In this document: positions 1-8,342 of the stretch, piece by piece
Position numbering within the stretch: the first letter of the stretch is position 1
Layout of the letters: every line of letters starts with the position of its first letter
Source: Lysobacter daejeonensis GH1-9
Lineage (GTDB): Bacteria; Pseudomonadota; Gammaproteobacteria; Xanthomonadales; Xanthomonadaceae
DNA length: 54,706 bases
Assembly (NCBI RefSeq): GCF_000768355.1
Contig: NZ_AVPU01000021.1
Coordinates: 1 to 54,706, forward strand
Direction of reading: 5' to 3'
Notes under the pieces: generated by a model
Told to the model about the DNA's origin: nothing
The model's database searches: none
The model's input: the letters and a program-made list of their open reading frames with translations, nothing else
Program-made: the position numbers and the translations under genes

Positions 1-957
1 GCGCTCGCGCTCGCGCAGGCCGCGGCCGTACTCCAGGCGCGTGCCGATCACGCCAACGCGCTGCAAGCGCGTCTGATCGCGGTGCGCCGACTGCTCCTGC
101 TCGGCCGCCTCGATGAGGCCACGTCCTCACTGGCCGGCCTCGATACGTCCGGTGTGCCGCCGTCGCTGGTGGCGGTGGCCGAGCTCGCCGCCGCCGAAGT
201 GGCGTTGCGCTCGCTGCGCACGGCGGCGGCACGAGTGGCGCTCGGCCGGGCCTTCGACGCGGCCGAACGCGCACGCGTGCCCGCGCTGCTCGCCGAAGTG
301 GACGAGGCGCGTGCGGCGCTCGATCGTTGCGCCGCCCGGCGCATCCACGCTGGCCATGAGCAGCCGTTGCGCGTGGACGAGGTCGAAGCGCTGCTGGTCT
401 CGGGCGCGCTGGTGGTCGATGCCTGCCGTCACGGCCTGCGCGCCGGTGACCGGTGGCTACCGCTGGCGCGACGACCGGTGTTGTTCGCGCTGCTGCGTGC
501 GCTCGCGGAACGCTGGCCCGCCGACGTCGACCGCAACGTTCTTATTGCGCGTGTATTCCGTATCCACCACCCCGACGAGACGCACCGCGCGCGCCTGCGC
601 GTCGAGATCGGCCGCCTGCGCGCGCTGGTGGCGCCATTGGTGGATATCGAGGCCAGCACGCATGGTTTCGCATTGGCACCGCGCGATGGGCGTGCCGTCG
701 CCGTGCTGATGCCGCCCATCGACGGCGACCAGGCGTCGCTGCTGGCGCTGCTCGCCGATGGCGCGGCCTGGTCGACCTCGGCCCTCGCACTGGCGCTCGG
801 GGCCAGTCAGCGCACGGTCCAGCGTGAGCTCGTCGAGCTCGAGGCAGCCGGACAGGTGCGCTCAGTCGGTCGCGCGCGCGCGCAGCGCTGGCTGGCGCCG
901 CCGCTGGTTGGATTCACGACGATCTTGTTACTCCCGGCCGCGCTGCCGCTTGAGTAG
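1..957 (+). CDS. Two-HTH transcriptional regulator, 5' truncated
   Basis: The reading frame is open from the first base of the window, so the true start lies upstream. The visible N-terminal part is an Ala/Leu/Arg-rich helical region that looks TPR-like. The middle part, roughly from codon 140 to 225 of the visible frame (RPVLFALLRALAE ... ARLRVEIGRLRALV ... HGFAL), resembles an OmpR-type winged helix. A second helix-turn-helix follows near the C-terminus (STSALALALGASQRTVQRELVELE). The protein is therefore probably a DNA-binding regulator with a helical sensor or oligomerisation region. It lies 45 bases upstream of the beta-propeller gene on the same strand and could regulate it. Its ligand is unknown. 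The HTH assignment is moderately firm; the family name is not. Confidence 0.6.
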   Translation, partial: ALALAQAAAVLQARADHANALQARLIAVRRLLLLGRLDEATSSLAGLDTSGVPPSLVAVAELAAAEVALRSLRTAAARVALGRAFDAAERARVPALLAEVDEARAALDRCAARRIHAGHEQPLRVDEVEALLVSGALVVDACRHGLRAGDRWLPLARRPVLFALLRALAERWPADVDRNVLIARVFRIHHPDETHRARLRVEIGRLRALVAPLVDIEASTHGFALAPRDGRAVAVLMPPIDGDQASLLALLADGAAWSTSALALALGASQRTVQRELVELEAAGQVRSVGRARAQRWLAPPLVGFTTILLLPAALPLE

Positions 958-1002
958 ATTGTTCCTGCGGCGCCACAGGTGAGCGCCCGGAGGAGCCAGG
1001 CG

Positions 1003-1689
1003 ATGACCCGTACCCAAGACATGGCTGACGAGACGACCGGGCAGGTACCGGCACGCGCTGCAGAAATCGTGCGCGAGTACGGCCCGTTCGTCGGCGCCGC
1101 GAACATCAACGGCGTCACCCACGATGGCCAACGCGTGTGGGCCGCCACCGGATCCATGGTGATCGCCCTCGACCCCGACAGCGGCGAGGTCACGCGCACG
1201 CTCGATTGCGCCGGGCACGCCGGCACCGCGTTCGACGGAAAGCACCTCTATCAGATCGCCGAAGCACGCATCGACAAGATCGATCCCGCCACCGGCGATG
1301 TCGTTGCTTCGATCCCCGCGCCGGGCGAAGGCGGCGACTCCGGTCTGGCGTGGGCCGAGGGCAGCCTGTGGGTAGGGCAGTACCGCGATCGCAAGATCCA
1401 CCGGGTCGATCCCGCCACCGGCGCGGTCCTGCGCACGATCGAGTCCAACCGCTTCGTCACCGGCGTGAGCTGGGTCGACGGTGAACTGTGGCACGGTACC
1501 TGGGAAGGCGACGAGAGCGAACTGCGCCACATCGACCCAGACAGCGGCACGGTGCTCGAACGGCTCGAGATGCCGCCCGGCATCGGCGTCAGTGGGCTCG
1601 AGTCGGACGGCGGCGACCTGTTCTATTGCGGCGGCGGATCGAGCGGAAAGATTCGCGCCGTGCGGCGGTCGAAGGGAGCGAGGCCATGA
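1003..1689 (+). CDS. Beta-propeller protein, glutamine cyclotransferase-like/PQQ-repeat type
   Basis: A 228-residue protein made of repeated blades of the form W(A/V)xxGSMVIALDPDSGEVTRTL, with recurring IDPATGxVV units at about 40-residue spacing. This is the pattern of PQQ-like or glutaminyl-peptide cyclotransferase-like propellers. I start at ATG 1003 because GGAGGA (989-994) sits eight bases upstream; a GTG at 979 in the same frame lacks such a site. No signal peptide is visible, so it is probably cytoplasmic. It lies between a putative regulator and a DUF899 gene. I cannot identify catalytic residues of a cyclotransferase, so an enzymatic role is unproven and a binding or scaffold role is equally possible. 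Confidence 0.6.
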   Translation: MTRTQDMADETTGQVPARAAEIVREYGPFVGAANINGVTHDGQRVWAATGSMVIALDPDSGEVTRTLDCAGHAGTAFDGKHLYQIAEARIDKIDPATGDVVASIPAPGEGGDSGLAWAEGSLWVGQYRDRKIHRVDPATGAVLRTIESNRFVTGVSWVDGELWHGTWEGDESELRHIDPDSGTVLERLEMPPGIGVSGLESDGGDLFYCGGGSSGKIRAVRRSKGARP

Positions 1690-1907
1690 TGCGATGTGTA
1701 GTTTCGACCTGAGCTGCGCAAGTCCACTCCAGCGATTGCGCTGACGCCCGCGCGCTGCGCCGCAAGGCAGGCGCGAAGCGGGCACGAAGCGGTCCCTGTC
1801 ACCCCATTCCCAATCCGGTCTGACCACCGGAGACGGGCGCGCGTTGCCACTGTAGGGCAGGCCCGTGCGTTCACCACCATGGCCCATAGGGCCCGAGGAG
1901 CACACAC
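1690..1907 (+). other. Intergenic region before the DUF899 gene
   Basis: 218 bases with no convincing gene. The last part contains GAGGAG at 1895-1900, a good ribosome-binding site seven bases before ATG 1908. A short inverted stretch (GGCCCATAGGGCCC, 1881-1894) sits just before it. No clear sigma-70 promoter was found. Confidence 0.5.
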
Positions 1908-2681
1908 ATGAACATCGCAATTTCTGAACTGAATGCCGTCGATCATTCCGTCGTGTCGAAGGACCGGTGGCTAGCCGCACGCAAGACGCTGTTGGCACGC
2001 GAGAAGGAACTCACCCGCCTGCAGGACCAGGTCGCTCGCGAGCGCCGCGCGCTGCCGTGGGTGCGCGTCGAGAAGGACTACGTCTTCGATACGCTGGATG
2101 GTCAGCGCAGCCTCGCCGAGCTGTTCGAAGGTCGCGGCCAGCTGCTGGTGCAGCACTTCATGTTCGCGCCGGGCTGGGAGCAGGGTTGCAAGAGCTGCTC
2201 CTACATGGCAGATCACAACGACGGCGCCAACATCCACCTGGCGCAGCGCGACGTCACGCTGCTCGTCGTCTCGCGTGCGCCGCTCGCCGACATCGAACGC
2301 TTCCGCCAGCGCATGGGGTGGAAGTTCAAGTGGGTGTCCTCGCATGACACCGACTTCAACCATGACTTCGGCGTCAATTTCACCCAGGACGAGATGTCCA
2401 GTGGCAAGGTGGACTACAACTACGTCCGGCAGCCCTTTCCGCACGAGGAGGCGCCGGGGATCAGCGTATTCCACCGCAACGACGCGGGCGATGTCTTCCA
2501 TACCTACTCGCGCTACGGCCGCGGCGTGGAGGTGATGATGCACACCTACGGCCTGCTGGATCTCACGCCCAAGGGCCGCGATGAGGATGGCCTTGATTAT
2601 CCGATGGCGTGGGTGCGCCACCACGATCGCTACGAAACGCCAGCGAAGGCGGCGACTGCCTGCTGCGCGCCGAAAGCGTGA
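1908..2681 (+). CDS. DUF899 family thioredoxin-like protein
   Basis: 257 residues matching the DUF899 family from end to end. The N-terminal helix carries the typical WLAARKTLLAREKELTRLQDQ stretch. It is followed by the thioredoxin-like core with QHFMFAPGWEQGCKSCSYMADH, which holds a CxxC pair at Cys94/Cys97, and by the conserved DFNHDFGV and HTYSRYGRGVE segments. The reaction of the family is not established; the fold and CxxC suggest a thiol redox role in the cytoplasm. The C-terminus ends in an extra Cys pair (TACCAPKA), which could bind metal. ATG 1908 is preceded by GAGGAG. The small membrane protein gene follows 28 bases downstream on the same strand. Confidence 0.85.
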   Translation: MNIAISELNAVDHSVVSKDRWLAARKTLLAREKELTRLQDQVARERRALPWVRVEKDYVFDTLDGQRSLAELFEGRGQLLVQHFMFAPGWEQGCKSCSYMADHNDGANIHLAQRDVTLLVVSRAPLADIERFRQRMGWKFKWVSSHDTDFNHDFGVNFTQDEMSSGKVDYNYVRQPFPHEEAPGISVFHRNDAGDVFHTYSRYGRGVEVMMHTYGLLDLTPKGRDEDGLDYPMAWVRHHDRYETPAKAATACCAPKA

Positions 2682-2709
2682 GTTGTGGCGTCCGGTCGGG
2701 GGATGCGTC

Positions 2710-3375
2710 GTGGACACGTTGTGGCCATGGCTGGCCGTCGCCGGGCTCGGCGCCCTGCATGGATTGAGCCCGGCGAACGGCTGGATGTTCGCCGTCGCAT
2801 GGGGCGTGCGTGCGCGCGGCTGTGCATGGGAGCGACGTGCACAGGTGAGGCTGGCGCTGCTGCCCATCGCGATCGGGCACGTCGCATCGGTCGCGATCGT
2901 GGTTTGCGCCGTTGCGCAGGGCATCTTGCCGGACCGCAGGCTGGTACAGAGCCTGGCCGGCGCGTTGCTCATTGGCATGGCTTTGTGCCGCTGGCTGCGT
3001 GGCGCCGGGCAGCACAAGGCCAGCCATCACGTCGGCAACCGCATCAGCACGCGCGCCGGTCACGCCGGCATCGCGCTCTGGTCCTGCCTGATGGCCACCG
3101 CTCACGGTGCGGGGTTGATGCTGGTGCCGGCGCTGGTGCCGCTGTGCATGAGCGACCTGCCGGCGCGCGCGATCACCGCCTCCGGCTCCCTGGTCCTCGC
3201 ATTGGCGGCCGTCGGTGTCCACATGGCGGCCATGCTGGCCACGACTGGCGTCATCGCCACTGGCGTGTGCCGCGGCGTCACCTTGCATCCCGGCCTACTT
3301 GGCAGCGCCGCGCTGCGCCACGGATGGACGGTCGCGCTTGCCGTCACCGGCGGGTTGTTGATGCTGCTTCGGTAG
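2710..3375 (+). CDS. Integral membrane protein, two HG-motif repeats (UreH/NicO-like)
   Basis: About 221 residues with five to six hydrophobic segments. Two repeats carry a His-Gly motif: LHGLSPANGW near residue 17 and MATAHGAGLM near residue 136. This arrangement resembles UreH/TauE or NicO-type nickel/cobalt transporters, but the similarity is too short for a firm family name. GTG 2710 is chosen as start because GGGGG lies eight bases upstream and the protein then begins directly at the first membrane segment; upstream ATG codons in this frame fall inside the DUF899 gene. Together with the Cys-rich tail of the neighbour, a metal-handling role is possible but is inference only. Confidence 0.6.
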   Translation: MDTLWPWLAVAGLGALHGLSPANGWMFAVAWGVRARGCAWERRAQVRLALLPIAIGHVASVAIVVCAVAQGILPDRRLVQSLAGALLIGMALCRWLRGAGQHKASHHVGNRISTRAGHAGIALWSCLMATAHGAGLMLVPALVPLCMSDLPARAITASGSLVLALAAVGVHMAAMLATTGVIATGVCRGVTLHPGLLGSAALRHGWTVALAVTGGLLMLLR

Positions 3376-3465
3376 GAGCGCGGGTTGAGTTATCGACCCA
3401 CACATCTTCGCTGCAAGGCCCATGCCGGTTGCGGACCGTGGCGTCATGCGCGTGCCGTGGCGCCT

Positions 3466-3484
3466 GGCGGGCTCAGTGCCCGCC
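3466..3484 (-). terminator. Hairpin at the 3' end of the efflux operon
   Basis: GGCGGGC / GCCCGCC (7 bp, loop TCAGT) spans the emrB stop codon. No run of U follows on either strand, so it is at best a weak or Rho-assisted end, or an mRNA-stabilising hairpin. Confidence 0.3.
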
Positions 3485-5062
3485 CGCCGCCGCGCCACCA
3501 CCGGCCTTCGCCGTGAACGGCGGCTTGGCCAACCACACGAACACGATCACCACCAGGAAAGCGATGCCGAGGAAGTGGAAGATCTCGTTGAAGCCGATCT
3601 GCCACGCCTGCTGCGCAATCATCTTGTCCAGCAGCATCGCGCCGCGTTGCACATCGCCCTGACCCAGCGTGGCCACGGTCTGCTGGATGGCGGGGTCGGT
3701 GGCGCTGACGTGTTCAGTCAATTGCGCGTGGTGGATGGTGCTGCGCTGCGTCCATGCCCACGTGGTCAGCGAGGCGGCGAAGCTGCCGCCCAGCGTGCGC
3801 ACGAACGTGGCCAGGCCAGAGCCCGCCGCGATCTCATGTGGTTCCAGGTCCGACAGCAGGATGGTCAGCACCGGCATGAAGAACAGCGCCACGCCCAGGC
3901 CCTGCCACAGCTGCACCATGGCGACGTGGTTGAAGTCCACGTCCAGGTTGAAGCCGGCGCGGATGAAGCTGGTGACCGCCAGGGCCACGAACGCCAGGCT
4001 GGCCACCATGCGCAGGTCGAACCGTGCCGCGTACAGGCCCACGAACGGTGTCAGGAGCACCGGTAGGATGCCGATCGGGGCACTGGCGTAGCCCGCCCAG
4101 ATCGCGGTGTAGCCCAGGTTGCGCTGCAACCACAACGGGACCATCAGGCCCACCGCGAAGAACGCCGAGTACGCGATCACCATCGCCAGCGTGCCGGCCG
4201 CGAAGTTGCGGTGGCGGAACAGGCGCAGGTTGACGATGGGGTCCTTCTCGGTGAGTTCCCAGATCAGGAACACCGCCAGTGACACGGCGGCAACAATCGC
4301 CAGCACCACGATGGTGGGTGAGTTGAACCAGTCCTCGTCATTGCCCAAGTCCAGCAGCACCTGCAGCGCGCCCACGCCCAGCACCAGCGTGGCCAGGCCC
4401 ACGTAGTCCATCTTCGGCTTTTCCAGCCGTTCCGGCCGGCCCTTCAGCTGCCGGCCCACGACGAAGCTGGAGAAGATGCCAAGCGGAACGTTGATGAAGA
4501 AGATCCATTCCCAGCTGTAATTGTCGGTGATCCAGCCACCAAGAATCGGGCCCGCGATAGGCGCGACCACGGTGACCATCGCCAGCAACGCCAAGGCCTG
4601 CCCGCGCTTGTGCGGTGGATAGATGGAGATCAGCAGCGCCTGCGTGACCGGGTACATCGGCCCGGCAACGAAGCCCTGCAGCGCACGCGCGGCGACCAGC
4701 AGGCCCATGCTGTTGGCCAGGCCGCACAGCAGCGAGGCCAGCACGAACAGCAGCGTGGACCAGACGAACAACTTGCGCTCACCGTAGCGGCGCGTCAGGA
4801 AGCCGGTGAGCGGCAGCGCGATGGCCATGCTCACCGCGAATGACGTGATCACCCACGTGGCCTGGCTGCTGCTGCCGCCGAGGTTGCCGGAGATGGTGGG
4901 CAGCGACACGTTGGCGATGGTGGTGTCCAGCACCTGCATGAACGATGCAAGTGCCAGGCCCAGCGTCGTCAGCGCCATGTTCGCCGGGCGGAACGGCCCG
5001 GTCGCGGCGGCGTTGGGCGCCGCGCCAGCGTTGTCGCCGGCCGTGGTGTCTTGCGCGCTCAT
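3473..5062 (-). CDS. emrB: EmrB-like MFS multidrug exporter (DHA2 family)
   Basis: 529 residues with about 14 membrane segments, the DHA2 pattern. The N-terminus has the family hallmark LASFMQVLDTTIANVSLPTISGNLG. Motif C of antiporters appears as VAPIAGPILGGWITDNYSWEWIFFINVPLG. The protein should pump lipophilic drugs across the inner membrane using the proton gradient, working with the adaptor EmrA and the outer-membrane channel encoded just upstream. It is the last gene of the operon, with only seven bases between the emrA stop and this start. The C-terminus ends in a Gly/Ala/His-rich tail. The family assignment is firm; substrates cannot be told from sequence. Confidence 0.92.
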   Translation of the reverse strand: MSAQDTTAGDNAGAAPNAAATGPFRPANMALTTLGLALASFMQVLDTTIANVSLPTISGNLGGSSSQATWVITSFAVSMAIALPLTGFLTRRYGERKLFVWSTLLFVLASLLCGLANSMGLLVAARALQGFVAGPMYPVTQALLISIYPPHKRGQALALLAMVTVVAPIAGPILGGWITDNYSWEWIFFINVPLGIFSSFVVGRQLKGRPERLEKPKMDYVGLATLVLGVGALQVLLDLGNDEDWFNSPTIVVLAIVAAVSLAVFLIWELTEKDPIVNLRLFRHRNFAAGTLAMVIAYSAFFAVGLMVPLWLQRNLGYTAIWAGYASAPIGILPVLLTPFVGLYAARFDLRMVASLAFVALAVTSFIRAGFNLDVDFNHVAMVQLWQGLGVALFFMPVLTILLSDLEPHEIAAGSGLATFVRTLGGSFAASLTTWAWTQRSTIHHAQLTEHVSATDPAIQQTVATLGQGDVQRGAMLLDKMIAQQAWQIGFNEIFHFLGIAFLVVIVFVWLAKPPFTAKAGGGAAAGGH

Positions 5063-5069
5063 CGTGCGA

Positions 5070-6257
5070 TCAGCCGTGGTTCGCGCCGGGCAGGTTGTGG
5101 CGGATCACGTCCTCGATCAACGCATCCGCATCGCTGAGCTGCTTGGCGTAGGCCTGCGTGGCCAGCACCGGCTCGGCCGGCTGGGCGGAGGCGAGCACGG
5201 CGCCCTTCTGGTCGCGGATGCTGATGTCCACGTGCATGCTCAGGCCCAGGCGCAGCGGGTGCTTGGCCACCTGTGCCGGATCCAGCTCGATGCGCACCGG
5301 CACGCGCTGCACGATCTTGATCCAGTTGCCGCTGGCGTTCTGCGCCGGCAGCAGCGAGAACGCGCTACCGGTGCCCAGCCCGAGGCTGACCAGCTTGCCT
5401 TCGAAGGCCACGTCGTCGCCGTACAGGTCGGCGTGCACGTCCACCGGCTGGCCGATGCGCATGTGCGCCAGCTGGGTTTCCTTGAAGTTGGCTTCCACCC
5501 AGACCTGTTCCAGCGGAACGATGGTCATCAGCGCGGCGCCGGGCTGCACGCGCTGGCCGAGCTGCACGTTGCGCTTGGCGACGTAGCCGGAGACTGGCGC
5601 GACGATCGCCGCGCGCTGCAGGTTGAGGTAGGCCTGGCGCAATTGCGCGGCCGCGGACTGCACCTGCGGCTGCTTGCGCAGCGAGGTGGCATCGACCAGC
5701 GCGCGGTTGCGCGACAGCTGGCCACGCGAGGCGGACAGCGCCGCTGCGGCGGAGGCCAGTTCCTCGCGCGCATGCGCCAGCTCTTCGGCGGAGACGGCAC
5801 CGGTGGCGACCAGCCCTTCGCGGCGCTGAACGTCGGCGCGCGCCTTCTGCACCGCCACCTGGCGGACGCTCAGGTCGGCCTGTCCGGCATCCACGGCGCT
5901 GTAGAGGCCGCGCACCTGGCGCACGGTGTTGGCGAGGTTGGCCGTGGCCTGCTCGTAGGCCACCTGCGCATCACTCGGGTCGAGCTGCACGAGGGTCTGG
6001 CCGGCGGTCACCTTCATGCCGTCGTCCACGCCGATGGCAACCACGGTGCCCGTGGTCTGCGGGGTGATGGCCACGACGTTGCCCTGCACATAGGCGTCGT
6101 CGGTGGTTTCGTGCCAACGCGCGACCAGCAGGTACCACGCGAGGGACGCGAGGCCGGCAAGCACGATGACGGCCAGCAGAATCAGCAGGGCGCGCTTGCG
6201 CTTGCCGTTGGCGGCCGCGACAGGTGCGTTGGCGTTGGGGTTGAGTTCGGTGGTCAT
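5070..6257 (-). CDS. emrA: EmrA-like periplasmic adaptor (HlyD family)
   Basis: 395 residues: a short cytoplasmic Lys/Arg stretch, one membrane helix at about residues 21-43 (ALLILLAVIVLAGLASLAWYLL), then ETTDDAYVQGNVVAITPQTTGTV. That string is the start of the biotinyl-lipoyl domain and is typical of EmrA. A long helical hairpin and the second lipoyl half (APVSGYVAKRNVQLGQRVQPG) follow. The protein bridges the EmrB pump and the outer-membrane channel. ATG 6257 is chosen over the longer open frame because the extra upstream part overlaps the preceding gene and is low-complexity. The Shine-Dalgarno sequence is weak (AAGG), which suggests translational coupling to the upstream gene. Confidence 0.92.
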   Translation of the reverse strand: MTTELNPNANAPVAAANGKRKRALLILLAVIVLAGLASLAWYLLVARWHETTDDAYVQGNVVAITPQTTGTVVAIGVDDGMKVTAGQTLVQLDPSDAQVAYEQATANLANTVRQVRGLYSAVDAGQADLSVRQVAVQKARADVQRREGLVATGAVSAEELAHAREELASAAAALSASRGQLSRNRALVDATSLRKQPQVQSAAAQLRQAYLNLQRAAIVAPVSGYVAKRNVQLGQRVQPGAALMTIVPLEQVWVEANFKETQLAHMRIGQPVDVHADLYGDDVAFEGKLVSLGLGTGSAFSLLPAQNASGNWIKIVQRVPVRIELDPAQVAKHPLRLGLSMHVDISIRDQKGAVLASAQPAEPVLATQAYAKQLSDADALIEDVIRHNLPGANHG

Positions 6258-6297
6258 GGCGTGGGGCCTTGAAGTGCCGGGCGCGAATGCCGCGGCG

Positions 6298-7773
6298 TCA
6301 CGGAGCGGAAGAGGTGGAGGCGGTGGTCGGCGAGGCGAGTTCGAGCCCGCCACCCAGTGCGCGGTACAGCTCGATGGCGGCCAGCGAACGTTGCGCGCGC
6401 AAGGCCGCCAGTTGCTGGTCGGCCTGCAGCAGCGGCCGCTGCGCCGCCAGCACGTCAAGCTGCGTGCCCAGGCCCGCGCGGTAGCGGCTGTTGGCCAGCG
6501 TCCACGCCGACTGGGCGGCATCGCGCGCCTGCGTGACCGAGGCGATCTGCGCGTCCAGCGAGCGGGCGCCGGAGACGGCATCGGCCACTTCGCGCAGCGC
6601 CGTACTCAGGTTGCCGTTGTACTGCGCGACGGCGAGGTCGTAGTCGGCATCGCTGCGCGCCAGCTGACTGCGCAGGCGGCCGCCATCGAAGATCGGTAGG
6701 CTGATCGCGGGGCCACCCTGCAGCAACAGCGCCTGACTCGAGAACAGGTCGGCGAGGTTGCCGGCGGCGAGGCCGACCATCGCGCTGAGGTTGATGGTGG
6801 GATAGAACTCGGCCTTGCTGGCCTTGATGCCGTGCTGCGCTGCTTCCACGCGCCAGCGCGCCGCGACCACGTCGGGGCGGTGCCCCAGCAGTTCGCTGGA
6901 CATCACGGCGGGCACGGCTGGCGCAGGTGCCTTCAACAGTTCCGGGCGGGCGATGGCCAGGCCGCGATCGGGCCCCTGGCCAAGCAGCGCGGCAATGGCG
7001 TGGCGCTGCGCTTCGATCTGGTGGCTGGCGGCTTCGCCCTGCTGGCGTGCGGCGGCGACGGCGCTTTCGGCCACGCGCACCTGCATGCGGTTGTCCAGCC
7101 CGGCCTGGACCCGCTGCTGGCCCAACGCGAGCAGGTGCTCGGCGCGGGCCTGCTCGGCGTTCGCCACGTCCTGCGCCTCGAAGGCCTGCGCCAGCCCCAC
7201 GTAGGCACTGGCGATCTGCGACGAGAGCGTCAGGCGCGCGGCCTGCGCATCGACCTCGGCCGCACGGGCCTGGCCAACGGCCGCTTCCCACTTGGCTCGA
7301 TGGCCGCCCCACAGGTCGAAGCTGTGCTTGAGGTTGAGGCCGACGATGCCGACGCCGCTGTAATCGCCGCCGAGCGGCTCGGGGGCGATGGTCTCCGGGA
7401 TCCGCAAACCGGCGTACTGGGCGCTGGCGGACAACGACGGCTTGCGCGCGGCATCGGCCAGGCCGGCCTGGGCCTGGGCCTGGCGCACCCGCGCGTCGGC
7501 CACCTCCAGCGACGGGGTGCCGCGGAGGGCTTCGTCGATCAGGCCATCGAGTTGGCGGTCGCCCAGCGCGGTCCACCAGTTCCGGCGGGGAAAGGTGGCG
7601 TCGGCGCGCGCGGCATCGCCCAGGCTCTGCTGGGCCGACAGCGTGTCGGCATCCGTAGGTGCGCCCGACGGTGCGAGGCCGTGCGTGCTGGCGCACCCGG
7701 TGGCGAGGACGGTGAACAGCGCCATCGGCAAAGCCGCCGCGGTCCAGCGACGGGAGCGGGAGGGGGAGGTCAT
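6298..7773 (-). CDS. Outer-membrane efflux lipoprotein (TolC/NodT family)
   Basis: 491 residues. The N-terminus is a lipoprotein signal ending in the lipobox LATGC, so Cys27 should be lipidated. The body has the two duplicated TolC-like repeats, with alpha-barrel stretches such as VADARVRQAQAQAGLADAARKPSLSAS and GHRPDVVAARWRVEAAQHGIKASKAEFYPTINLSA. The latter is the conserved RPD...A..AR.A.FYP signature of NodT-type channels. It forms the outer-membrane exit duct for the EmrAB-like pump encoded next. ATG 7773 lies two bases after the marR stop, so the genes are almost certainly co-transcribed. A longer in-frame extension was rejected because the lipoprotein signal starts at 7773. Confidence 0.92.
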   Translation of the reverse strand: MTSPSRSRRWTAAALPMALFTVLATGCASTHGLAPSGAPTDADTLSAQQSLGDAARADATFPRRNWWTALGDRQLDGLIDEALRGTPSLEVADARVRQAQAQAGLADAARKPSLSASAQYAGLRIPETIAPEPLGGDYSGVGIVGLNLKHSFDLWGGHRAKWEAAVGQARAAEVDAQAARLTLSSQIASAYVGLAQAFEAQDVANAEQARAEHLLALGQQRVQAGLDNRMQVRVAESAVAAARQQGEAASHQIEAQRHAIAALLGQGPDRGLAIARPELLKAPAPAVPAVMSSELLGHRPDVVAARWRVEAAQHGIKASKAEFYPTINLSAMVGLAAGNLADLFSSQALLLQGGPAISLPIFDGGRLRSQLARSDADYDLAVAQYNGNLSTALREVADAVSGARSLDAQIASVTQARDAAQSAWTLANSRYRAGLGTQLDVLAAQRPLLQADQQLAALRAQRSLAAIELYRALGGGLELASPTTASTSSAP

Positions 7774-7775
7774 GG

Positions 7776-8225
7776 TCAGGAACCCGAGGGGGTGAGGTTG
7801 TCGCGGACTTGGGTCAGCAGGGTGGTGAGGCGTTCGCGGTCGTCGTCGCTCATGCCGCGCATGGCCTGCTCGCGCACGCGGTGACCGCAATGACTGACAT
7901 TGGTCCAGAGTGATTGGCCGGCCTCGGTCATGTGGATGCGCCAGGCGCGGCGATCAGCGGGGTCGGCGACGCGCTGGACGATGCCGCGCTCCTCCAGCCG
8001 ATCCAGCAGGCGGGTCATCGCGCCCGGATGCAGTTGGGCCACGCGTGCCAGTTCGGTCACGCCGGCCGGGCCGTTCGCCAGTTCCTTGAGGGTCACGTAC
8101 TGGCTGAAGGTGAGGTCGTAACCAGCCGCGGCCAGTTCCCGCTCCATCTGCGCCCACATGGCATCGCGCACCTGCCGGAATAGCAGGCCAAGCGTGGAGC
8201 CGCTGCAGGAAATGTCTTGGTTCAT
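7776..8225 (-). CDS. MarR-family repressor of the efflux operon
   Basis: 149 residues with the MarR winged helix: LTFSQYVTLKELANGPAGVTELARVAQLHPGAMTRLLDRLEERGIVQRVADPADRRAWRIHMTEAG, including the D-x-R-D-R-R-A wing. It is the first gene of the operon and by analogy with EmrR/MarR should repress it, releasing DNA when a drug binds. The promoter has a perfect -35 and a fair -10. The -10 ends only six bases from ATG 8225, so transcription would start at or next to the start codon and the message would be leaderless. Palindromes around the promoter are candidate operators. Confidence 0.88.
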   Translation of the reverse strand: MNQDISCSGSTLGLLFRQVRDAMWAQMERELAAAGYDLTFSQYVTLKELANGPAGVTELARVAQLHPGAMTRLLDRLEERGIVQRVADPADRRAWRIHMTEAGQSLWTNVSHCGHRVREQAMRGMSDDDRERLTTLLTQVRDNLTPSGS

Positions 8226-8231
8226 GCGCGC

Positions 8232-8260
8232 ACACTATGTGCAAGCACGATATTTGTCAA
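8232..8260 (-). promoter_or_regulatory. marR operon promoter
   Basis: On the minus strand: -35 TTGACA (8255-8260, consensus), a spacer of exactly 17 bases, and -10 TAGTGT (8232-8237). The predicted start of transcription falls at about 8224-8226, on the start codon of marR. Confidence 0.7.
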
Positions 8261-8276
8261 TGCAAGTACATTTGCA
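8239..8276. promoter_or_regulatory. Candidate MarR operators
   Basis: Two inverted repeats flank the -35 box: TGCAAGTACATTTGCA (8261-8276, arms TGCAA/TTGCA) just upstream of it, and GTGCAAGCAC (8239-8248, arms GTGC/GCAC) between -35 and -10. Both share TGCAAG. The placement suits autorepression. Binding is inference. Confidence 0.45.
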
Positions 8277-8342
8277 GTCGCGACCTGCTGAAGCAACGTT
8301 CAGCTACATGAAACTCGGGTCCGGAGCGGAGGATGGGCAGCG

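Noticed and set aside
4806-6272. 488-codon open frame on the plus strand
   Set aside because: Antisense to emrA and the start of emrB, both clear family members.
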